41,547 bases of DNA, taken from positions 1 through 41,547 of the forward strand of contig NZ_JAELVH010000096.1 of the NCBI RefSeq assembly GCF_019399235.1, in the 5' to 3' direction. A program made the translations under genes and the position numbers. The DNA comes from Streptomyces poriferorum. Lineage in GTDB: Bacteria > Actinomycetota > Actinomycetes > Streptomycetales > Streptomycetaceae. Shown one piece after another: positions 1 to 7,520 of the stretch. The notes below the pieces were generated by a model, which worked only from the letters and a program-made list of their open reading frames with translations, did not search any database and was not told where the DNA came from. How positions within the stretch are numbered: position 1 is the first letter of the stretch; every line of letters begins with the position of its first letter.

Positions 1-20
1 GTCCGGCGCTTGAGGACGGA
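1..20. repeat. Dispersed intergenic repeat, partial copy
   Basis: The first bases read TCCGGCGCTTGAGGAC, the same family as CTCCGGCGATTGAGGAG near the other end of the window. This short motif recurs in intergenic regions of Streptomyces genomes (from memory). Only part of it is inside the window. Confidence 0.5.
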
Positions 21-31
21 CCCGGCCCACA

Positions 32-72
32 GGGGCGGGGAGCCACCGGTCACCCCGGTTCCGCCCCGCCCC
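32..72 (-). terminator. Hairpin terminator after the mca-linked membrane gene
   Basis: GGGGCGGGG (32-40) pairs with CCCCGCCCC (64-72). An inner ACCGG/CCGGT stem sits within the loop. It lies 10 bases beyond the stop of the minus-strand gene. There is no clear T-run, as is usual for Streptomyces. Confidence 0.5.
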
Positions 73-81
73 GGCACCGCA

Positions 82-342
82 CTACTTCCGCTTCGCGGAA
101 CCCGCGGAACCCGCGGAACCCGCGGGTTCCGCCACACCCTCCGCGCCGGCCGGGTCAGGCGCTTCTTCGAAGTCGACCTTCCCCATGTGCCGGTTCATGG
201 ACTTCATCAGCAGCCACACGCCCACGGCGAGCGCTGCGAAGACGATGAAGCCGAGGACCCCGGGGGTCACCTTGTTCTTGTCCAGTTCCTCGGCGAGCGG
301 GACGAGGTGCGTCAGTGCCTGAGTCGCGTACATATCAGGCAT
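82..342 (-). CDS. Small single-pass membrane protein downstream of mca
   Basis: An 86-aa protein of unknown function. Residues about 28-46 form one hydrophobic helix (GVLGFIVFAALAVGVWLLMK). A basic/acidic cytoplasmic tail follows and ends in GSAGSAGSAKRK. The tail is encoded by a 9-bp tandem repeat (CGCGGAACC units, about 99-130), so its length may vary between strains. The ATG at 342 lies inside the end of mca, giving an 8-base overlap with the mca stop at 335; a second ATG at 333 is possible. The overlap implies translation coupled to mca. A role in mycothiol metabolism is only suggested by position. Confidence 0.75.
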   Translation of the reverse strand: MPDMYATQALTHLVPLAEELDKNKVTPGVLGFIVFAALAVGVWLLMKSMNRHMGKVDFEEAPDPAGAEGVAEPAGSAGSAGSAKRK

Positions 343-1216
343 TGTCGCGGATGCCCGCGAAGAGGTCGCTCTCGGGGAGGGAGGTATCGACGAGAGACTT
401 CGCCAGCTCGTACTCCTCGGTCGGCCAGACCTCCCGCTGGATGTCCATCGGAACGCGGAACCAGCCGCCGTCCGGGTCGATCTGCGTCGCGTGCGCGATC
501 AGCGCCTTGTCGCGGATCTCGAAGAAGTCCGCGCACGGAACGTGCGTGGTCAGCGTGCGTTCGGCGCGCTCGAATTCCTTCCAGCGCTCCAGCCAGTCCC
601 CGTACGGCGACTCCAGGCCCCGGGCCAGCAGGGCCTCGTGCAGCGCGACCGTGCGCGGCTTGTTGAAGCCTTGGTTGTAGTACAGCTTCTGCGGCGTCCA
701 GGCGGGACCGAACTCCGCCTCGGGGAACTTCTCGGTGTCCGCCGCTCCCTCGAAGGCGATCATCGAGATGGTGTGGGTCATGATGTGGTCGGGGTGCGGG
801 TAGCCCCCGTTCTCGTCGTACGTGGTGATGACCTGCGGCCGGAAAGCGCGGATCTTCGCGACGAGGCGCCCCGCCGCCACGGTCTCGTCCTCCAGCGCGA
901 AGCAGCCGTCGGGCAGCGGCGGCAGCGGGTCGCCCTCGGGCAGGCCCGAGTCGACGAAGCCGAGCCACTCCTGCTTGACGCCCAGGATCTCCCGGGCCTC
1001 GTCCATCTCCTTCTTGCGTACCTCGTGGATGTGCTCCTCGATGTACGCGTCCCCCTGGAGTTTCGGGTTGAGGATGGAGCCGCGCTCGCCTCCCGTGCAG
1101 GTCACGACCAGCACGTCCACCCCCTCGGACACATACTTGGCCATGGTGGCCGCGCCCTTGCTCGACTCGTCGTCGGGGTGGGCGTGTACGGCCATCAGTC
1201 GAAGCTGCTCAGTCAA
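335..1216 (-). CDS. mca: Mycothiol S-conjugate amidase Mca
   Basis: Mca cleaves mycothiol S-conjugates of electrophiles and antibiotics to a mercapturic acid and GlcN-Ins, a cytosolic detoxification step specific to actinobacteria. The 293-aa protein carries the zinc-binding HAHPDDE motif at residues 11-17 and the second metal/catalytic motif GGYPHPDH (His141, Asp143, His144). The sequence CADFFEIRDKALIAHATQIDP near 235-255 is typical of Mca rather than of MshB. I chose the TTG at 1216 (LTEQLRLMAV) because family members start there and GAGGATCGAG precedes it; an upstream ATG at 1315 would add 33 unrelated residues. It is divergent from the DUF4307 gene and overlaps the small membrane gene downstream. 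Confidence 0.95.
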   Translation of the reverse strand: MTEQLRLMAVHAHPDDESSKGAATMAKYVSEGVDVLVVTCTGGERGSILNPKLQGDAYIEEHIHEVRKKEMDEAREILGVKQEWLGFVDSGLPEGDPLPPLPDGCFALEDETVAAGRLVAKIRAFRPQVITTYDENGGYPHPDHIMTHTISMIAFEGAADTEKFPEAEFGPAWTPQKLYYNQGFNKPRTVALHEALLARGLESPYGDWLERWKEFERAERTLTTHVPCADFFEIRDKALIAHATQIDPDGGWFRVPMDIQREVWPTEEYELAKSLVDTSLPESDLFAGIRDNA

Positions 1217-1231
1217 GACTCGATCCTCAGT

Positions 1232-1260
1232 GATTGGTCGCGAAGTGCAACTTCTATAGT
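1232..1260 (+). promoter_or_regulatory. Probable promoter of the DUF4307 gene
   Basis: A near-consensus -10 TATAGT (1255-1260) is preceded by GATTGG at 17-bp spacing, or by TTGGTC at 15 bp. The predicted start is near 1267, about 47 bases before the ATG at 1314. It lies in the 97-bp divergent region shared with mca. Confidence 0.45.
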
Positions 1261-1313
1261 GACCGAACCGGGGGGTGGAAAATTCCTCGATACCCGGTAC
1301 GGGAGGAACGATC

Positions 1314-1724
1314 ATGACGGCGGTGCGCGAGGCGCTTCCCGAGAACCGCTACGGCCGCTCCGCGGACCAGCGCGCGGACCGCAAGCTCAAGATCATCGGC
1401 TCCGTCCTCGGCGTCGCCCTGCTGGGCGTGGTCGGCTGGATCGGCTTCGGATACGTGAGCGGCCAGGGCCTCAGCGCCGAGATGATCAAGTTCAAGGTCG
1501 CCTCGGACGAACACGTCGAGGTGCACCTGGAGGTCCGCAAGGACCGGGACGCCAAGGGCTACTGCACGCTCCGCTCGCTGAGCGAGGACGGCATGGAGGT
1601 CGCCCGCAAGGACTTCCGCTTCGACGAGGACACCGACCGGATCGACCAGGTCCTCACCCTGCGTACGACTTCCCGGGCGACCGCCGTCGAGCTCCTGGGG
1701 TGTACGGATGACGGCGGGGCGTAG
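1314..1724 (+). CDS. DUF4307 family single-pass membrane protein
   Basis: A 136-aa protein of unknown function. It has a charged N-terminal tail (1-25) and one transmembrane helix (about 26-47). An extracytoplasmic domain of about 85 residues follows, with two cysteines (in GYCTLR and LLGCTDD) that could form a disulfide. This architecture and its place beside mca and greA are those of the actinobacterial DUF4307 family. The start is the ATG at 1314 with GGAGG seven bases upstream; an in-frame ATG at 1275 lacks a ribosome site. Family assignment is from recognition of the sequence, not a search. Confidence 0.85.
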   Translation: MTAVREALPENRYGRSADQRADRKLKIIGSVLGVALLGVVGWIGFGYVSGQGLSAEMIKFKVASDEHVEVHLEVRKDRDAKGYCTLRSLSEDGMEVARKDFRFDEDTDRIDQVLTLRTTSRATAVELLGCTDDGGA

Positions 1725-1913
1725 CGTTGACCGCCGCACGGGTGACCTGAGCGACTCCTGACGGGTCTGACCTGCGGTTCAACACTCTCAGCCGTTTACC
1801 TCCTCCCCCTTTCCCCGCCGAATTGTTAGGCTCGTGGTTTCGCCCACCCGTGGAAGCGCATGCTTCGGGGTAGGGCGATGCTTTGTATTCCCAGTACCGA
1901 CGAGGAGCACCCT

Positions 1914-2411
1914 GTGACCCAGACCAGCGAAAACGTCACCTGGCTCACGCCGGAGGCGTACAACCAGCTCAAGGCCGAGCTGGAGTACCTGTCTGGTCCC
2001 GCGCGCACGGAGATCGCCGTCAAGATCGCGGCGGCCCGTGAGGAGGGCGACCTGCGCGAGAACGGCGGGTACCACGCGGCCAAGGAGGAGCAGGGCAAGA
2101 TGGAGCTCCGGGTGCGCCAGCTGACCCAGCTCCTGGAACACGCGAAGGTCGGCGAGGCACCGGCCGACGACGGCGTGGTCGAGCCCGGCATGGTCGTGAC
2201 GATCGCCTTCGACGGCGATGACGACGACACGACGACCTTCCTCCTCGCCTCCCGCGAGTACGCGAGCTCGGACATCGAGACGTACTCCCCGCAGTCCCCG
2301 CTCGGTGTGGGCGTGAACGGCAAGCGGATGGGTGAGACCGCGGACTACGAGCTGCCGAACGGCAAGACCGCCACGGTGAAGATCCTCTCGGCGAAGCCGT
2401 ACTCCGGCTGA
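1914..2411 (+). CDS. greA: Transcription elongation factor GreA
   Basis: GreA inserts a coiled coil into the RNA polymerase secondary channel and promotes cleavage of backtracked RNA. The 165-aa protein has the N-terminal coiled coil (about 10-80). The acidic tip EEGDLREN contains Asp46 and Glu49 and is followed by GGYHAAKEEQGK. The FKBP-like C-terminal domain spans about 88-163. The acidic run DGDDDDTTT in that domain is usual in actinobacterial GreA. The start is the GTG at 1914 (VTQTSENV), with GAGGAG upstream. The open frame runs 18 codons further upstream without a ribosome site. A strong terminator follows. Confidence 0.95.
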   Translation: MTQTSENVTWLTPEAYNQLKAELEYLSGPARTEIAVKIAAAREEGDLRENGGYHAAKEEQGKMELRVRQLTQLLEHAKVGEAPADDGVVEPGMVVTIAFDGDDDDTTTFLLASREYASSDIETYSPQSPLGVGVNGKRMGETADYELPNGKTATVKILSAKPYSG

Positions 2412-2437
2412 TCCGCAAACCTCGGACACCCCGTACG

Positions 2438-2478
2438 CAGCAGGAAGCCCCGGCCGATGAGGCCGGGGCTTCCTGCTG
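2438..2478. terminator. Bidirectional terminator between greA and the permease remnant
   Basis: A perfect 18-bp stem (2438-2455 with 2461-2478) closes a 5-base loop GATGA. It lies between the convergent greA and permease genes and could stop transcription from both sides. Confidence 0.85.
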
Positions 2479-2502
2479 TGTTCGGCTCGGACGGCGTTCC
2501 GA

Positions 2503-3241
2503 TCAGACGGCGACCGAGCGGTACTTGCGGACGGAGAGGGTCCGGAAGACCACGATGATCAGTACGGACCAGATGATCGAGGCCCAGATCGGGTGCTCCA
2601 TCGGCCACGCTCCGGTGACCGACTTCGGCACGCCCGGCATCGTGTTCCCGAAGAGTTCACGGGCGCCCGCCACCGTGGCGCTGAACGGGTTCCACTCGGC
2701 GACGTGCTGGAGGAACGTCGGCATGCCGGTGACCGGTACGAAGGCGTTCGAGATGAACGTCAGGGGGAACAGCCAGATCAGACCGCCGGAGGTGGCGGCC
2801 TCCGGGGTCCGCACGGACAGGCCGATCAGGGCTCCGATCCAGGAGAACGCGTAGCCGAGCAGGAGCAGGAAGCCGCAGAGCACCTTGCCGATGTTCTCGT
2901 GGGTACGCCAGCCGACGATCAGGGCGACCCCCGCGAGCACCGCGAGGGTGAAGGTGGTCTGGACGAGGTCCGCGAGCGTCCGTCCGGTGAGGACGGCGCC
3001 CCGCGCCATGGGCAGCGACCGGAAGCGGTCGATCAGCCCCTTGTGCATGTCGTCGGCGATGCCCGCACCGGCGCCCGCGGTGGCGAAGGTGACGGTCTGG
3101 GCGAAGATCCCCGCTATGAGGAACTCGCGGTACTCGGCGGCGCTGGTCGAGCCGCCGATCACCATCGAGCCGCCGAAGACGTAGCTGAACAGCACGACGA
3201 ACATGACCGGCTGGATGACCCCGAAAAGGATCATCTCCGGG
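2503..3241 (-). pseudogene. 5'-truncated ABC-2 permease (DrrB type), displaced copy
   Basis: This encodes 243 residues that align throughout with residues about 42-288 of the intact permease at 10693-11559, with the same order of membrane segments and the same ending WSVLII...FRTL.VRKYR. Identity stops abruptly upstream of Pro-Glu-Met: the intact gene continues into SRI, MSRN-type cytoplasmic sequence, whereas here the frame runs into unrelated bases at about 3241. The missing part is the N-terminal cytoplasmic helix that contacts the ATPase, and no ribosome site precedes the first ATG (3234). By eye the two copies are about 85% identical in DNA, so this is not a recent duplication. It is either the original 3' end stranded by island insertion, or a decayed paralogue. 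Confidence 0.8.
3197..3225. repeat. 29-bp direct repeat, left copy (possible attachment core)
   Basis: These 29 bases are identical to 11396-11424, inside the two permease copies, in the same orientation. They lie 16 bases from the point where homology between the copies ends. This is the longest exact match I found between the copies at that edge and could be the crossover site of the island. Ordinary conservation of paralogues is an alternative. Confidence 0.35.
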
Positions 3242-3287
3242 AAGCTAGTCCAGCCATGTCGTCACTGTTGCAGCCCGCACTCTCACC

Positions 3288-5059
3288 GTGTTCTCTCAGG
3301 TCAGAGGCAGCCGGCACTTCGAGTTCCAGTTCATGCGCCTGATGGAAGGCGGCGGTGTCGGGGCGAACTACAGCTCGCGCTTCCTGGCCCCGTACGGCGC
3401 CCCGCGCCGTGAGCTGAAGGTGCACATCGTGTGCGACCCGATGCACCAGGACTACGAGGAGATAAAGGCCGCGGGGGGGGCCTCTCCGAGGAGTACAACT
3501 CGGACTGGGCCGGCGCCTTCGAGATCGAGGACTCCCGCGAGGGCTGGTCCGACACCTTCATGCACGACCGCCACGTCCAGCACGCCGACCGCGTGTACGA
3601 CGTCTCGCGCGTCCGCTGCAAGGGAAGCCGACTGAAGACGTTCGGCGGCACGGCCAGCGGTCCGGGCCCGTTCGCCCGCATGATGCTGGAGATCGCGGCC
3701 GTCATGAGCAAGGCGGTCGATCCGTTCTTCTTCGGCCACGGCCCGCACCTCTCGCCGACCGACGCCATGGAGATAGCGCACGCCATCGCCGAGTGCGTCG
3801 CGTCCGGCGGGGTCCGGCGCTCCGCCCGCATGGCGATCTGCCACTGGGACGACCCGGCGATCGACGACTTCCTGGAGTGCAAGGCTGACGGCTCGAAGCA
3901 CTGGACCACGAACATCTCCGTCGAGATCGACGACACGTTCATGGCCGCCCTCAAGGATGACGAGCACCCGGAGCACGAGAACGCCCGCTTCGTGCACCAG
4001 CAGGTCATCGCCGGGATGCTCAAGAACGGAGAGCCCGGCTACTGGAACAGCCCCGCCTCGAACGAGGGCGAGACCGGCACAGTCATCGCGACCAACCCGT
4101 GCGGCGAGATCGCGCTGGAGCCGGCCGAGAACTGCAACTTGGGCCACGTGAACCTGGTCTGCTTCGCCCCCACGGCGAGCGGCGCCAGGCTCGACCGCGC
4201 CGGTCTCCAGAGGGCGCACAAGCTGATGACCCGGTTCCTGATCCGGGCTACCTACGGCGACGTGAACGACGACCAGCAGGCCGGCCTTCTCCTGCGGAAC
4301 CGACGCATCGGCGTGGGACACCTCGGGGTCCAGGGCTTCCTCGCCAAGCAGAGCATCCGGTACTCCAAGGCCCCGTACAACAAGTTCTTCCGGGCTCATC
4401 TGGCAGACCTGTACGACGCGGTCCGCGAGGAGGCTCGCGAGTACGCCTTCGAGCTGGGGATACCCGAGCCGGTCAAGGTCACCACCGTGGCGCCGACCGG
4501 GTCCATCGCCAAGCTGCCGGGCGTGACCGAGGGAATCCACCCGATCTACGCCCGCCACTTCATCCGCCGCGTGCGGTTCTCGATGCCGGACCCGGCGCAG
4601 GCCAAGACGGTCCGCGACTTCGAGGCGCAGGGGTACGCGGTCGAGCCGTGCGTGTACGACCAGTCGGGCAACACGTACGTGGTCGCGTTCCCGACGAAGG
4701 AGAAGCTCGTCGCCGAGGTCGAAGAGCTGGGCTTCGATCCGAAGAGCGTCGAGTCCGCCGACGAGCTGACCCCTCACGAGATGCTCGCCTTCCAGGCGAT
4801 GTATCAGGAGTGCTGGGCGGACAACGCCGTCTCCTTCACGGTGTACTTCCCCGAGGGCAAGTACAAGGTCCACGAGGCGATGGACATCATCGAGTCGTGG
4901 CTTCCGTCGCTGAAGGGCACGACCCTGATGCCGGACGGCACCCGCCCCCAGAGCCCGTACGAGCGGATCACCGAGGGAGAGTTCGACTCTTACGAGCTGA
5001 CCTCGATCGAGGACTCCACGGACGAAGAGTGTGCATCTGGGGCGTGCCCGATCCGGTAG
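3288..5059 (+). pseudogene. Adenosylcobalamin-dependent ribonucleotide reductase (class II, RTPR-like), truncated and frameshifted
   Basis: Class II reductases make deoxyribonucleotides using coenzyme B12; monomeric RTPR-like forms occur in phages and some bacteria. About 580 residues remain of an expected ~730. Similarity starts near 3318 (HFEFQFMRLMEGGGVGANYSS). It shifts frame at the G8 run 3473-3480; one extra G would restore it. It then continues to the normal end. Present are NPCGEIALEPAENCNLGHVNL (radical-site Cys, Glu and the redox Cys), TVAPTGSIAKLPGVTEGIHP, and the C-terminal shuttle pair in ECASGACPIR. The N-terminal ~130-150 residues, which hold the partner redox cysteine and allosteric region, are absent. 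Loss occurs at the same junction that truncates the permease. The gene is probably non-functional; the single-base shift alone could be a sequencing error. Confidence 0.85.
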
Positions 5060-5305
5060 TCACATCGTCGGTGTCCCCTGTTGCTGACTCGCAGGGGGCG
5101 CCGGCTGGGCGTCGGTGAATTGGAACATGCCGATGATCACCAAGCCGAGCGTACAAGTAAGGCCGAAGGCTGCGCCCCCGGTCATGACACTTTCCAGCCC
5201 GGACGCACCGCGCGCAGAAACCAAGAAGGCGCAGATGATCCCGATACATGCAGAGAAAACGATGTTGCCGAGGATCGCGCACGCCTTCTTCAGGTTGGCG
5301 CTCAT
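5060..5305 (-). CDS. Small two-helix membrane protein of the island
   Basis: An 81-aa protein, function unknown. Two hydrophobic segments (about 10-30, LGNIVFSACIGIICAFLV, and 40-62, GGAAFGLTCTLGLVIIGMF) suggest a hairpin membrane protein with a Pro/Gln-rich C-terminal tail. The ATG at 5305 has an ideal AAGGAGG six bases upstream. The stop at 5060 abuts the stop of the ribonucleotide reductase remnant on the other strand, with no room for a terminator between them. Such small membrane proteins are common in Streptomyces integrative elements, but no specific family was recognised. Confidence 0.7.
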   Translation of the reverse strand: MSANLKKACAILGNIVFSACIGIICAFLVSARGASGLESVMTGGAAFGLTCTLGLVIIGMFQFTDAQPAPPASQQQGTPTM

Positions 5306-5674
5306 CGATAACCTCCTTCTTCCGGAGGTGGCCGATCGAGAGCCGCAACAGCCTCGACCAGCCGCCTGCCTGAGCAGATGACGTCAAACCCCTCTCGCAG
5401 TCCACGCACTTGCGTGAACCGCCTCCAGAGGAGTCGGTCGAGTCCTGTCGCACCAGCCCGTGGCAGTACCCGTTCAGACCCACTTCGGGTCCGTCGTGCC
5501 GTAGATGCCCTCACTACAGGGCGCGAAGTGTCTGGCGATGAGGGGGCTGCCAACATCACCTCTGAAACATCCAGCAGGACACCAAGTGTCCGAACCAGCT
5601 CGATGAGCCTAGCACCGCACTCTTGAGGGCACCAAAAACCCCCCAACTCGCCGGAGTTGGGGGGATTCAGTCGT
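5306..5674. other. Non-coding gap, lower GC
   Basis: This holds the leader of the 81-aa gene at one end and the terminator of the kinase-like gene at the other. Visibly lower GC than the chromosome. An open frame on the minus strand (5302-5646) would overlap the 81-aa start by ATGA. It has flat third-position use and would start inside the terminator, so I do not call it. Confidence 0.55.
5638..5665 (-). terminator. Rho-independent terminator of the kinase-like gene
   Basis: Read on the minus strand, CCCCCCAACTC and GAGTTGGGGGG form an 11-bp stem with a short loop. A run of five Ts follows (GGTTTTTGG). It lies just beyond the stop at 5675. Confidence 0.85.
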
Positions 5675-6502
5675 TCAGCTCAGGGTCTCGCCCACCTCAT
5701 AGATCGTGGGCCGGTCCTTCGGGTCGTAGCGGAGCATCTCCCGCACGAGGCTGCGCATCGGGCCGGGGATAGTGACGTCCCGGTGCCGACCGTCCACGAT
5801 GGCCTCACGCTGCACGGGACGCGGGGCGTCGTCCGGGTACTCGACAGCTCGCCCCCCGGTAGCGGAGATGAGCAGCGAGGCACCGAAGGCGTAGACATCG
5901 GCCGCCTGTGTCGGCTCGGCCCATCCGGTTTCCAGCACGCTGCGGGAGATCTCGGGCGCCTCGTAGTGGACCAGGCACCCACGGAACGGGAAGTCGAGGC
6001 CGGCGGGCACGTGACCGCCTCGGGCCAGGGCGAGGTCGATGAGGTGCACCCGCTCCGATCCGACCACGAAGTGCGCGGGCTGTACGTCCGCGTGCACCCA
6101 TCCCTTTCCGTGAAGCTCGGCCAGAACCTCGGCGCATGCGAGAGCATCCCTCTGGAGCGGCTCCATCGTCGAGCCCGGTACTCGGCAGCCCTCCCAGAGC
6201 TGCCAGAGGCTGGGGCCCTCGCGCCAAGGCTGGACGTTCCACGTCCCCTCTTCCCACTCGCCATAGGGAGTGGCCTCCTCGTTCAACCGGTTGAGGATGT
6301 ACCCCTCTCGGCCCGGAGCAAGAGCAGTCCACGGTTGGGCCGGGCCCTCGCCCGACTCGTTGGAGTACCCGAGCTTCACCGCGTGCCTGCCGCGCTCGCT
6401 CTCGATCTCCCACACAGAGGAGCCGCGCCGGTTCAGGACCAGACGCTTAGACGTTGGCATGTAGGCATCGACGATGACGATGGGTAGTTCTGTTACGGGC
6501 AA
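5675..6502 (-). CDS. Protein-kinase-like protein (divergent active site)
   Basis: A 275-aa single-domain protein with the fold markers of Ser/Thr kinases. They are: AVKLG (Lys43, the VAIK lysine), HADVQP (His137, Asp139, catalytic loop), LIDLALA (Asp156, in place of DFG), YEAPE (181-184), DVYAFG (Asp202) and a C-lobe ending MLRYDPKDRPT. The Asn that normally follows the catalytic Asp by five positions is His144, so metal binding may differ and activity is uncertain. There is no membrane segment or sensor domain. The start is the TTG at 6502, with GGAGGGAG seven bases upstream; ATG at codon 15 is an alternative. It lies in the island between two hairpins, as its own transcription unit or after the DUF1399-like gene. 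Substrate unknown. Confidence 0.8.
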   Translation of the reverse strand: MPVTELPIVIVDAYMPTSKRLVLNRRGSSVWEIESERGRHAVKLGYSNESGEGPAQPWTALAPGREGYILNRLNEEATPYGEWEEGTWNVQPWREGPSLWQLWEGCRVPGSTMEPLQRDALACAEVLAELHGKGWVHADVQPAHFVVGSERVHLIDLALARGGHVPAGLDFPFRGCLVHYEAPEISRSVLETGWAEPTQAADVYAFGASLLISATGGRAVEYPDDAPRPVQREAIVDGRHRDVTIPGPMRSLVREMLRYDPKDRPTIYEVGETLS

Positions 6503-6523
6503 GGGGGGTCTCCCTCCAGAGGG

Positions 6524-6555
6524 GCGCGGCCGGCCCGTGTGCAGGCCGGCCGCGC
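6524..6555 (-). terminator. Perfect hairpin between DUF1399-like and kinase-like genes
   Basis: GCGCGGCCGGCC (6524-6535) pairs perfectly with 6544-6555 across an 8-base loop; flanking AGAG/CTCT can extend it. It lies after the stop at 6576 and immediately before the kinase ribosome site. Confidence 0.7.
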
Positions 6556-6575
6556 TCTGTCACTGGGGCGGCGGC

Positions 6576-7007
6576 TTAGTAGTCGCGCCCGTCATCCGAG
6601 TCGCACTGGGCGGCGTTGGTGCCGTCCACCGTCCACAGGTCGTCGAAGACCATGAAACCCGCGGCCTTCATCGCGTGGGCGGTGCTCCTGACGTTCGCCA
6701 GGGGGCGGCCACCTTCGACCGGAGCCGGCGCGGGGTTGTGGTGCAGGAACCGGCCGCCGTGGCGGTTGCAGAACTCGGCGTATGCCTTCGTGTGCAGGAT
6801 GAAGGCGTGGTACCCCTTGTCGACGTCGTCACTGGGCATCATCGGCGACGTGGCGGTGGCGACGTAGGCGACGGCCTGGTCCGCGATCCGCTGGGCCCGC
6901 TCCAGGCTCTCGCCGTCGTGCTGCATCACGAAGTTCGCGATGCTGTCGAACAGTTCCTCGCCGGCCAGGACGCGGCCGGTCTTCGTCTCGTTTGCTACGA
7001 CAGTCAT
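6576..7007 (-). CDS. DUF1399 / glycine-rich-domain-like cytosolic protein
   Basis: A 143-aa soluble protein of unknown function. The central motif DVDKGYHAFILHTKAYAEFC, followed by GGRFLHHNP, resembles the DUF1399 domain of plant glycine-rich-domain proteins and of short Streptomyces homologues (recognised from memory). Its conserved His and Cys residues could bind a metal. The N-terminal half (TGRVLAGEELFDSIANFVMQ) is helical. The C-terminus is short, acidic and has one Cys (QCDSDDGRDY). The ATG at 7007 is preceded by GAGAGGAAC; the frame upstream is open but has no ribosome site. It is flanked by hairpins at 7049-7090 and 6524-6555, so it is probably a single-gene unit next to the kinase-like gene. 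Confidence 0.75.
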   Translation of the reverse strand: MTVVANETKTGRVLAGEELFDSIANFVMQHDGESLERAQRIADQAVAYVATATSPMMPSDDVDKGYHAFILHTKAYAEFCNRHGGRFLHHNPAPAPVEGGRPLANVRSTAHAMKAAGFMVFDDLWTVDGTNAAQCDSDDGRDY

Positions 7008-7048
7008 GCGTGTTCCTCTCACTGATGGAGTGTGCACTGGACTTGCAA

Positions 7049-7090
7049 CCCACCCCGGACGCTGACCGTCATGAGAGCGGCCGGGGTGGG
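7049..7090 (-). terminator. Hairpin downstream of the coupled three-gene unit
   Basis: CCCACCCCGG (7049-7058) pairs perfectly with CCGGGGTGGG (7081-7090), leaving a 22-base loop. It separates the 35-aa gene from the DUF1399-like gene on the minus strand. The loop is long for a terminator, so a regulatory role is possible. Confidence 0.5.
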
Positions 7091-7158
7091 GGTCTGAGGG
7101 TCCGTCCCGCGCGGGTGACGGGGGAGCCATGGGTAGGCACCGCGAGGGACGGACCGGT

Positions 7159-7266
7159 CTAGGGGGTGGCCGCCCGCCAGCCGAACACAAGGACGAAGCC
7201 GACCGAGGCCCCGATCGTCAGGGCGAGGATCGGGCCGGCCGCTCGGGTTATCAGTCGCCAGATCAT
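7159..7266 (-). CDS. 35-aa single-helix membrane peptide
   Basis: A 35-residue ORF with one hydrophobic helix (AGPILALTIGASVGFVLVFG). The ATG at 7266 overlaps the stop of the preceding gene as ATGA (7263-7266), which is the main evidence that it is translated. The last gene of a three-gene coupled set. Function unknown; a longer reading from 7371 would run antisense through non-biased codons and is not favoured. Confidence 0.55.
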   Translation of the reverse strand: MIWRLITRAAGPILALTIGASVGFVLVFGWRAATP

Positions 7267-7520
7267 GAACGGGCTCCAGGCTCGTCGTTCATGTGCGTAC
7301 GCCACGGGCGCCAGATCACCTCGCGGAACGTGTGATGCGTAGGGTTCTTGCCCGAGTGCCTGAGCGCCCACTTCTGCGGCGTCTTCCAGTGCTCGGACCG
7401 CTCCGACCTCTCACGGCAGACGACGCACTGGAGCACGTAGGTGATCGGCTCTCCGTCCGGTTCCCGGTCCGGGGCGATGGTCCACGGGACGTGCCGGACG
7501 ACGGAACGGACCGAACTCAT
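7263..7520 (-). CDS. Small CxxC protein, DUF7848-like
   Basis: An 85-aa soluble protein. An N-terminal strand region (SVVRHVPWTIAPDREPDGEP) leads into VLQCVVC, a single CxxC that could be half of a zinc site, then EHWKTPQKWALRHSGKNPTHHTFRE with several His. The arrangement resembles the small DUF7848 proteins that accompany XRE-type regulators in Streptomyces (recognition from memory, uncertain). The ATG at 7520 overlaps the upstream stop as ATGA (7517-7520), and its own stop overlaps the next start in the same way. Coupled translation implies stoichiometric expression of the three products. Confidence 0.7.
   Translation of the reverse strand: MSSVRSVVRHVPWTIAPDREPDGEPITYVLQCVVCRERSERSEHWKTPQKWALRHSGKNPTHHTFREVIWRPWRTHMNDEPGARS

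Noticed and set aside
2503..3234. Functional second permease starting at the ATG at 3234
   Set aside because: It lacks the N-terminal ATPase-contacting segment, a spaced ribosome site and a partner ATPase.
3452..4873. Long antisense frames opposite the ribonucleotide reductase and opposite pccB (35328-36950)
   Set aside because: Both mirror the codon bias of the real gene on the other strand; protein sequences are Val/Arg/Asp-rich shadows.
5302..5646. 114-codon frame with ATGA overlap to the 81-aa membrane gene
   Set aside because: Third positions are unbiased, and the only upstream start lies inside the kinase-gene terminator; the overlap is probably chance.
5675..7007. Lanthipeptide-type biosynthetic cluster, with the kinase-like protein as synthetase and the CDSDDGRDY tail as core peptide
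   Set aside because: No cyclase, lyase or leader-peptide features; a single Cys in the tail is not enough.
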